37,433 nucleotides of DNA from Nitrospirota bacterium (GTDB taxonomy: Bacteria > Nitrospirota > Thermodesulfovibrionia > Thermodesulfovibrionales > UBA6898), in NCBI GenBank assembly GCA_016217675.1, contig JACRHC010000140.1:1-37433 (forward strand), given 5' to 3'. The notes beneath the pieces are model-generated. The model made no database searches, had not been told where the DNA came from, and saw only the letters and a list, made by a program, of their open reading frames with translations. A program made the translations under genes and the position numbers. This document shows, one piece after another, positions 32,351 through 37,433 of the stretch. Numbering within the stretch: the stretch's first letter is position 1; every line of letters begins with the position of its first letter.

Positions 32351-32413
32351 TCAGTATTCCCTTGTTCTGTCAGGTCAGCTTCGCAGTCAAAAACCTCTGT
32401 CCCTTATCGAACG

Positions 32414-33364
32414 TCAGAGGCTCAGGTCAACGCAGTCAGGGTTTTCTGCGAGCACTGTTTTTGCTGCAGCAATGTCTTTGGTGATCTGCGTGATCAGTGC
32501 GTCAGCTGAATCGAACTTTCTCTCCTGCCGCAGCTTTTTAATGAAATAGATAGTCACCTCTTCACCGTAAAGGTCTTCATTAAAGTCAAAAACATGCACC
32601 TCGATCGCAAGGGCCTTTGTGTCAAATGTTGGTCTGAGGCCGATATTGACGACGCCGTCATGGCAGGTATCTCTTGCAGAGAGCTTTACTGCGTACACGC
32701 CGTCTGCAGGTATGATCGCATGTTTTGAGGCAATGTTTGCGGTCGGGAAACCGAGGGTCTTTCCCCTGCTGTCACCCTTGATCACAATGCCGGTTATGGC
32801 ATAGGGTCTGCCTAACAGTTCTGCTGCATGCTCGACCTCGCCGGCTGTCAGCAACTGTCTGATCTTGGTGCTGCTGATCACTTCGCTCTTCAGAAAGATC
32901 TGCTGCACCTCGTTTACCCTGAAGCCGAACTCTTTACCCATCACCTGCAGTGACTGTGTTGTACCCTCTCTTCCCTTGCCAAAACGGTAGTTGGACCCCA
33001 CAAAGATCTCTTTTGTGCCGAGGAGGTCACAGAGTATCTCCTTCACAAATTCCCGTGGTGACATCTCAGCGAAGTGAAGGGAGAAAGGTATCTTAACCAG
33101 CACATCAATGCCTAACTTTTTAAAGAGCCCGATCTTTTCCTCATAGATGCTGATGAGGGGGGGGCATTTTTCCGGCGCAAGGACCTTAAGCGGATGAGGC
33201 CTGAAGGTGACGACCATGCTCTGGCCCCTGATCTCCTGGGCCCGTTTCATAACCATACGGACAAGCGCCTGGTGGCCAAGGTGCACGCCGTCAAAGTTAC
33301 CCAGGGTTACGACGCTGTTGGTAAAGGGTCGGGTAATTTTGCTCAGGTCAGTTATGAGCAGCAT
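32414..33364 (-). CDS. ribF: Bifunctional riboflavin kinase / FAD synthetase
   Basis: 316 residues from ATG 33364, chosen because the product then begins MLLITDLSKITRPFTNSVVT as usual in RibF and CCAGGA lies just upstream; ATGs at 33394 and 33463 would add atypical leaders. The FAD synthetase domain has TLGNFDGVHLGHQ and FVGSNYRFGKGREG. The flavokinase domain has GDSRGKTLGFPTANI and NIGLRPTF. It phosphorylates riboflavin to FMN and adenylates it to FAD. A TATAAT lies on the minus strand at 33413-33408, beside the palindromic repeat. Confidence 0.95.
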   Translation of the reverse strand: MLLITDLSKITRPFTNSVVTLGNFDGVHLGHQALVRMVMKRAQEIRGQSMVVTFRPHPLKVLAPEKCPPLISIYEEKIGLFKKLGIDVLVKIPFSLHFAEMSPREFVKEILCDLLGTKEIFVGSNYRFGKGREGTTQSLQVMGKEFGFRVNEVQQIFLKSEVISSTKIRQLLTAGEVEHAAELLGRPYAITGIVIKGDSRGKTLGFPTANIASKHAIIPADGVYAVKLSARDTCHDGVVNIGLRPTFDTKALAIEVHVFDFNEDLYGEEVTIYFIKKLRQERKFDSADALITQITKDIAAAKTVLAENPDCVDLSL

Positions 33365-33449
33365 ATGTCCTGGTGCCTGTCGAAGGATTTCCATAAACTC
33401 ATGTATAATTATAATGTTTTTCGCTATTCTTTGGCTGGATATAATATCT

Positions 33450-33534
33450 CCTCCCCTTTCCAAGGGGAGGTCGGGTGGGGTAAGGATATGATGCTATCAA
33501 AACCTCCCCACGCCCCTCCTTGGTAAGGAGGGGT
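33450..33534. repeat. Compound palindromic intergenic repeat (REP/BIME-like)
   Basis: Two perfect hairpins flank a short spacer: CTCCCCTT/AAGGGGAG (33451-33469) and CCCCTCCTT/AAGGAGGGG (33513-33533). The stretch GAGGTCGGGTGGGG (33467-33480) is also broadly complementary to CCTCCCCACGCCCC (33503-33516), so the whole 85 bases can fold into one long structure. The composition, C/G blocks on a plain background, is typical of dispersed non-coding palindromes. Only one copy is in the window. Confidence 0.7.
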
Positions 33535-33583
33535 AAATAGAAAGATGTGAAAAACTACTACTTATCAATCATTAGGGAAGACC

Positions 33584-35152
33584 ATGTTTGACAAAAAACT
33601 GAAGACATATCAACAGATCATCGAGCAGATGGCAGACGGGGTATGCCTTGTAACCCTTGACGGCAAGGTTGCCTGCTGGAATGGAGGGGCAGAGGCGATA
33701 ACTGGCTGGGCCCCTCACGATGTACTTGGCAAATCCTGCTGCGATGTGATGGTCAGATTTGAAGATGAAGAGGGCAACGCCCTCTGTGACCTCATTCCTT
33801 CCTTTATTGCCACGAATAAGCCGGGGCAGAGGAATCTTTTTCTGAAGCTCAGGGATGGCAGCAGAGCCCTTGTGGAAGGCAGTATTTCTCCGATGTTCAG
33901 GGATGGCAAGCCGGAAGGCATTATCATCACATTCAGGAACATTTTGCAGTTTACTGCGCTCAGACCGTTTCAGCTCAAGACTCAGAAACTCGAGCGCCTG
34001 ATCCCGATCTGCGGGTGGTGCAAAAAGATCCGGCATGATGATGAGACGTGGGAGCAGCTTGAGGCCTATCTCGCTGAGCAGGGATTCGGTGATTTTACGC
34101 ACTCTATCTGTCCTGTCTGCGCAGAGAAAATATTCTCAAAGCGCATTTATCTTGAGAGCTACCAGAATGTCTGCAAGGCGATCAGCACCAGCCTTTCCGT
34201 TGAGGAGGTCCTTAACCTCATCGTTACCCATGTCGTCAGGGTGATGAACATGAAGGCAAGCCTCGTGCGACTCCTCAACAGGGAGAAGAACCAGCTTGAG
34301 ATTGCTGCCCATTGCGGCCTGAGCGAGAGCTATGTAAACAAAGGCCCTGTTGAGTATGACCGCTCCATTGACGATGCCCTCGCAGGAAAGCCGGTATCGA
34401 TCTACGATATCACCGAAGACAGGTCGTCAAAATACCGGAAAGAGGCAGAGAAAGAGGGCATTCGTACGATCCTCTCGATACCGCTCCGGTTCAAGGATGA
34501 AGTGATCGGCGTGCTCAGAATGTATACGGCAGAACCGCTGGCTTATTCGGACGAAGACCTGAAGTTTCTTGCTGCTATTGCAGAACAGGCTGCTATTGCG
34601 ATAATGAATGCACGTCATTTTGAGAAAAGCGTGTCACGCGAACGCGAGTACCTGGATATATTCAAGGCCGTTACCAAGACGATCAGTTCAACGCTCAATT
34701 TCAAAGAGGTCTTAAACACAGTCGTGAGGATGATCCCGGCGGTCATGAGGCTGAAGGCGGCGACCATACGGCTCCTTGACGACACAGGCCAGAAACTGGT
34801 GCTTGAGGCCTCTCACGGTCTGTCAGAGCAGTATCTTCGAAGGGGACCTGTTGATACAGAGGAGAACATCCGGGAGGCCTTAAACGAAAAGCCCGTTGCC
34901 ATCTATGATGTGATAACCGACAAGAGGATTACCTATAAGAAAGAGACAGAGGCAGAGGGGATCAAGAGTGTCCTTGCCCTGCCTATTATAGCGAAAGGCA
35001 AGGTGATCGGCGTGCTCAGGCTGCTCACCAACGTGCACAGGACCTTTAGTCAGGACGAGATTGACTTTACGATGGCCCTTGCAGAGCAGTGCGGAATCGC
35101 TATCGAAAATGCACGGATGTATGAAAAGCTCCATTCTGCAAATACTGACTGA
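33584..35152 (+). CDS. PAS - zinc-site - GAF - GAF sensor protein
   Basis: 522 residues, soluble. A PAS domain (residues 1-125, MADGVCLVTLDGKVACWNGG) is followed by a linker with CGWCKKIRHDDETWEQLEAYL and CPVC (about 144-185), a Cys-pair element often found behind PAS domains in sensor proteins. Two tandem GAF domains follow (about 195-345 and 360-518). These are internal repeats: RKEAEKEGIRTILSIPLRFK in the first matches KKETEAEGIKSVLALPIIAK in the second. There is no kinase, GGDEF or DNA-binding output domain, so it must signal through a partner. GGGAAG precedes the ATG. Confidence 0.88.
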   Translation: MFDKKLKTYQQIIEQMADGVCLVTLDGKVACWNGGAEAITGWAPHDVLGKSCCDVMVRFEDEEGNALCDLIPSFIATNKPGQRNLFLKLRDGSRALVEGSISPMFRDGKPEGIIITFRNILQFTALRPFQLKTQKLERLIPICGWCKKIRHDDETWEQLEAYLAEQGFGDFTHSICPVCAEKIFSKRIYLESYQNVCKAISTSLSVEEVLNLIVTHVVRVMNMKASLVRLLNREKNQLEIAAHCGLSESYVNKGPVEYDRSIDDALAGKPVSIYDITEDRSSKYRKEAEKEGIRTILSIPLRFKDEVIGVLRMYTAEPLAYSDEDLKFLAAIAEQAAIAIMNARHFEKSVSREREYLDIFKAVTKTISSTLNFKEVLNTVVRMIPAVMRLKAATIRLLDDTGQKLVLEASHGLSEQYLRRGPVDTEENIREALNEKPVAIYDVITDKRITYKKETEAEGIKSVLALPIIAKGKVIGVLRLLTNVHRTFSQDEIDFTMALAEQCGIAIENARMYEKLHSANTD

Positions 35153-35212
35153 ATAATCCTATAACGCAATAGTTCAAGATGTTAACACTGCCGCAAAAAA
35201 GGAAAAAAGGCA

Positions 35213-35884
35213 TTGAAGCACCCCATCCCGCTTCATAACATAGAATACGTGCTGCTTGATATGGACGGCACGCTCCTTGACAAGTATTTCGATGACTATT
35301 TCTGGGAGCATCTCCTGCCGGAAAAATATGCAGAGAAAAAGAATATCACCTTTGGCAGGGCAAAAGAAGAACTCCTCGCAAGATACAAAATACACGAAGG
35401 CACCCTGAACTGGACAGACATTGACTTCTGGTCCAGGGAAGTGGATATAGACATACCGGCGCTTAAAGAACAGATGCGGCATCTGATCGAGGTGCATCCG
35501 CATGCTGAGGAATTTCTGCAGATGCTCAGGCTGCAGGGGAAAAAAATATTTCTGGTGACCAATGCCCATTATAAGGTCCTTGATATAAAACTGAAAAAAA
35601 CAGCGATTGGGAAGTATTTCGATGCTGCAGTTACCTCATTTGAAATGGGCTATGCCAAGGAGGAGATCGGGTTCTGGGAAAAGGTGCAGGAGAGGCTCCA
35701 ATTCGATAAAGAGAAGACGCTCTTTATTGATGATACCGAGGCGGTGCTGAAGGCAGCAAAACGGTTCGGTATAAAATACATCCTGTACAAGGCCTATGCA
35801 AGCTCTAAGTCGGAAAAAGGTCATTCCCCCCACTTCCCTGCGATACATGACTTCAGGGATCTGATGTCCCCTGATCAAAATTAG
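35213..35884 (+). CDS. yrfG: HAD-superfamily hydrolase, YrfG-like (GMP/IMP nucleotidase family)
   Basis: 223 residues with a TTG start at 35213 preceded by AAAAAAGG; there is no upstream ATG in frame. HAD motif I is VLLDMDGTLLD (nucleophile and acid Asp), motif II VTNAHYK, motif III includes YAKEEIGFW, and motif IV is LFIDDTEAVLKAAKRFGI. YFDDYFWEHLLPEKYAEKKN and TLNWTDIDFWS match the cap region of E. coli YrfG, which dephosphorylates purine mononucleotides. Cytoplasmic. It starts 60 bases after the sensor gene and may share its transcript. Confidence 0.87.
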   Translation: MKHPIPLHNIEYVLLDMDGTLLDKYFDDYFWEHLLPEKYAEKKNITFGRAKEELLARYKIHEGTLNWTDIDFWSREVDIDIPALKEQMRHLIEVHPHAEEFLQMLRLQGKKIFLVTNAHYKVLDIKLKKTAIGKYFDAAVTSFEMGYAKEEIGFWEKVQERLQFDKEKTLFIDDTEAVLKAAKRFGIKYILYKAYASSKSEKGHSPHFPAIHDFRDLMSPDQN

Positions 35885-35910
35885 AGCCGGCTATCAGCAC
35901 TTATTCCGAT

Positions 35911-36387
35911 CTATACAAGGTGTTCTTCGTATATCCCGAGCTTTTTGGCAAAGGCAACGAGTTGTTCGTCGTGTGCTTCATCGTATGAGCCAAGGTTCCT
36001 GATATGCTCTCCAACTTCAGTATTTGATTCTGCGATGACGGTCTTGCGATGGAATTCAGCTGCCGATCTCTCTGCCGTAATGCTGAAGAATATTGCCTCG
36101 CGCAGCGTCAAAGGTCTCTTTGCCGAGAGTATACCGTCAATCTGAGCCATGAGGCTGTCAAGGGGACTGATGTCATAGGAGATATCAGGAAAGATCTTCA
36201 GGTTATTTCTGACAAGACGCAATTGATAGCTGATCATGTCGGCATGGGCCTTTTCTTCGATGCTTAAGGCGTGAAACAGGCTTATTGCTTCGCGCTCAAA
36301 CACGAATAATTTTTCAAAGTGTTTATAGAGACGTTCCATCATCAGCTCAAGTCTCAGAAGATGGTTCAGGATGGTAGTGATATTCAT
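35911..36387 (-). CDS. Ferritin-like (rubrerythrin-type) four-helix protein
   Basis: 158 residues, all helical. Helix 1 carries LELMMERLYKHFEKLF, helix 2 EREAISLFHALSIEEKAHADMI (E and ExxH ligands), helix 3 REAIFFSITAERSAAEFHRKTV, and helix 4 GSYDEAHDEQLVAFAKKLG (E-x2-H). Two such E/ExxH sets are expected for a diiron site, as in rubrerythrin and erythrin-type ferritin-like proteins. The rubredoxin domain is absent. A role in iron handling or peroxide protection is likely but not shown. A modest ribosome site (CAGGTG) precedes the ATG. Confidence 0.78.
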   Translation of the reverse strand: MNITTILNHLLRLELMMERLYKHFEKLFVFEREAISLFHALSIEEKAHADMISYQLRLVRNNLKIFPDISYDISPLDSLMAQIDGILSAKRPLTLREAIFFSITAERSAAEFHRKTVIAESNTEVGEHIRNLGSYDEAHDEQLVAFAKKLGIYEEHLV

Positions 36388-36443
36388 GATTCAAACACCT
36401 GCAGTATCCCAGCTATTCATTACTTGATGCTCCACACAGACGC

Positions 36444-36974
36444 CTACAGCGACCGCGTAAGAATTATCTTGTTAAGGCTGGTATTGGTGGTCTGAATATT
36501 TTTTGCGGCCACCTCGCTAAAACCCTGCCGCGTGAACAGGCTGGCTGAACGCTTGTTATTGGTGAATATGCTCATCAGCATTTTTTTGAAACCCTTAGAC
36601 CTGGCCCATTCGACTGCGTAGGATAGCATGGCAGAACCAAGGCCACCGCCCCGGTACCCGTCCCTGAGATGCAGGCCAATCTCGACAACACGGGCCAAAC
36701 GGTCTTCCCATTCAGAGGCCCTGAGAGCTGCGAGGCAGCCGACCACCTTATCGTCAGCAACCGCAACAAGCAGGAGGTTGTTGCCGCGGTCGAGACCCTC
36801 GATAAACTTGCGTTCTGATCCGATATGTTTGCCGTGCATCTCCAGAATCAGAGAACTCCGCTCTTCAGAAGACGAACGGATGGTTTCGACGATTCCCTTT
36901 GCGTCTTCGACGGTAGCTGGCCGCAGCGTGACTGCCGATCCGTTTTTTAGTTTAATACTCTGAACCTCATTCAT
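36444..36974 (-). CDS. GNAT-family N-acetyltransferase
   Basis: 176 residues from ATG 36974, chosen because GGGGAGGAG lies 6 bases upstream; a start 14 codons earlier at 37016 has no such site. N-terminal VTLRPATVEDAKGIVETIR is the usual GNAT opening. The acetyl-CoA loop is RDGYRGGGLGSAMLSYAVEWA (R/Q-x2-G-x-G/A type), followed by SIFTNNKRSASLFTRQGF. The middle beta strands include LLVAVADDKVVGCLAALR. It transfers an acetyl group from acetyl-CoA to an amine; the substrate is unknown. Confidence 0.9.
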   Translation of the reverse strand: MNEVQSIKLKNGSAVTLRPATVEDAKGIVETIRSSSEERSSLILEMHGKHIGSERKFIEGLDRGNNLLLVAVADDKVVGCLAALRASEWEDRLARVVEIGLHLRDGYRGGGLGSAMLSYAVEWARSKGFKKMLMSIFTNNKRSASLFTRQGFSEVAAKNIQTTNTSLNKIILTRSL

Positions 36975-37156
36975 TTGCTGCTCCTCCCCAATGTATCTAT
37001 TATATTTTCCGGACAAAACTCTATCTTTTTACTATCGTTGTTTTGCAATAAACAAGTCAATACAGCATGCACAGACCTTAGTGGCGCCAGCTCCCAGGCT
37101 CGCACAGCATATATGATCCGGATCATGGGAAACCGTACCCGGTCACCTCAAAGTCC

Positions 37157-37185
37157 TTGTCATATAAGTCATAACGTATTATCAT
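37157..37185 (+). promoter_or_regulatory. Near-consensus sigma-70 promoter
   Basis: TTGTCA (37157-37162), 17 bases, TATCAT (37180-37185): five of six matches in each box at ideal spacing. Transcription would start near 37192, followed by GGAGGG at 37201 and a short ORF. Confidence 0.55.
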
Positions 37186-37209
37186 TAAGCACTTCTTATT
37201 GGAGGGAAT

Positions 37210-37308
37210 GTGGTGATAGGGGAAATAAGAAAGGCTTTCAGAAACAAAAACAGGCCGGGTCTTTTTCCCTCTGCCTCCGTCTCCACCCAGCTTGTTAGCG
37301 CCGAATGA
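37210..37308 (+). CDS. Possible 32-residue small protein
   Basis: A GTG start (37210, with a second GTG at 37213) sits 3 bases behind GGAGGG; the second gives a spacing of 6. A near-consensus promoter lies 25 bases further upstream. The product runs VIGEIRKAFRNKNRPGLFPS then ASVSTQLVSAE, basic in the first half. No family is recognised. Its stop lies at the base of a GC-rich hairpin. It may instead be a small RNA with an incidental frame. Confidence 0.3.
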   Translation: MVIGEIRKAFRNKNRPGLFPSASVSTQLVSAE

Positions 37309-37330
37309 AAAGGGCCGCCTTTGGCGGGCC
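37308..37330 (-). terminator. Hairpin, terminator-like on the minus strand
   Basis: CCGCC (37315-37319) and GGCGG (37323-37327) pair around TTT, extended by two pairs past a bulge. AAAA at 37308-37311 becomes a U-tract on the minus strand, so it probably ends a minus-strand gene coming from beyond the window. The rest of 37331-37433 holds only a short open tail in that direction. Confidence 0.5.
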
Positions 37331-37433
37331 GAAGGTGGCGGTGGTAGTTTCAGAGCAGTTCCTGCCTTTTAAATTCTTCGTAAGATTCTTTCCAGTCCTC
37401 CCAAGCCTTATAGAATTACTACCTGAACATACA

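Noticed and set aside
36975-37298. 107-codon plus-strand ORF before the window end
   Set aside because: Composition is not protein-like (many Cys and Ser in odd order), it begins in the leader of the acetyltransferase gene, and a better promoter/ribosome-site set supports a different frame at 37210.
37350-37433. Minus-strand tail encoding AWEDWKESYEEFKRQELL then stop, before a minus-strand terminator
   Set aside because: It looks like a gene end, but two stop codons lie 22 codons upstream in the same frame, near the window edge. It could be a frameshifted or relic gene end; the sequence beyond the window is needed, so it is not called.
1-37433. tRNA, rRNA, CRISPR array, IS element, integrase or attachment site
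   Set aside because: No cloverleaf, regularly spaced repeats, transposase motifs or terminal inverted repeats were seen. The only clear duplications are the czcD segment and the paralogous genes described.

Overview
The window looks like a chromosomal segment of a Gram-negative, probably anaerobic or microaerophilic bacterium. The clues are a TolC-type outer-membrane channel, periplasmic adaptors, lipoproteins, a multiheme cytochrome c, a d1-like beta-propeller, FmdB, PAS/GAF/GGDEF sensors and a ferritin-like protein. Base composition is close to even. A Nitrospirota (Thermodesulfovibrio-like) or Desulfobacterota-like host fits the gene style, but this is inference: there is no rRNA or other taxonomic marker here.

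Region 1 (1-1.2 kb) holds the 3' end of a YVTN/cytochrome-d1-like beta-propeller gene. It is followed by a terminator, a promoter and a decayed remnant of a cation-efflux gene. The intact paralogue, with matching terminator and promoter, lies at 21.6-22.6 kb. The two copies bracket a roughly 20 kb island.

Region 2 (1.2-8.8 kb) is module A: ECF sigma factor, zinc-finger anti-sigma factor, CpxP/CnrX-like periplasmic protein, pentaheme cytochrome c with an in-frame UGA (candidate selenocysteine), a small secreted Cys protein, a second CpxP-like protein, an ABC ATPase, a cysteine-less thioredoxin-fold protein and two FtsX/MacB-type permeases.

Region 3 (8.9-19.6 kb) is module B, a second version of the same design: ECF sigma, anti-sigma, CpxP-like protein, TolC-like channel, MacA-like adaptor, ABC ATPase, three tandem MacB-like permeases, a second small secreted Cys protein, and two acetolactate-decarboxylase-like exported proteins. 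A SufB/SufD C-terminal fragment follows. The parallel layout suggests two sigma/anti-sigma/periplasmic-sensor switches, each controlling an ABC export system of the inner membrane or envelope (CnrYXH-like logic). The signal, metal or envelope damage, is not known.

Region 4 (19.6-23.2 kb) has a PAS-PAS hybrid histidine kinase, an intact CzcD-type cation diffusion facilitator and a small lipoprotein.

Region 5 (23.2-37.4 kb) is more housekeeping in nature: fmdB and transaldolase (minus), a tiny leaderless ORF behind a consensus promoter, an acyl-CoA ligase/ACP/acyltransferase fusion (minus), a ThiF/MoeB-like E1 enzyme, two GGDEF-type proteins, hisC-hisB, ribF (minus), a palindromic intergenic repeat, a PAS-Zn-GAF-GAF sensor, a YrfG-like HAD nucleotidase, a ferritin-like protein (minus) and a GNAT acetyltransferase (minus). 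The last 0.4 kb holds a good promoter, a 32-codon ORF and a hairpin. I saw no tRNA, rRNA, CRISPR array, transposase or integrase.
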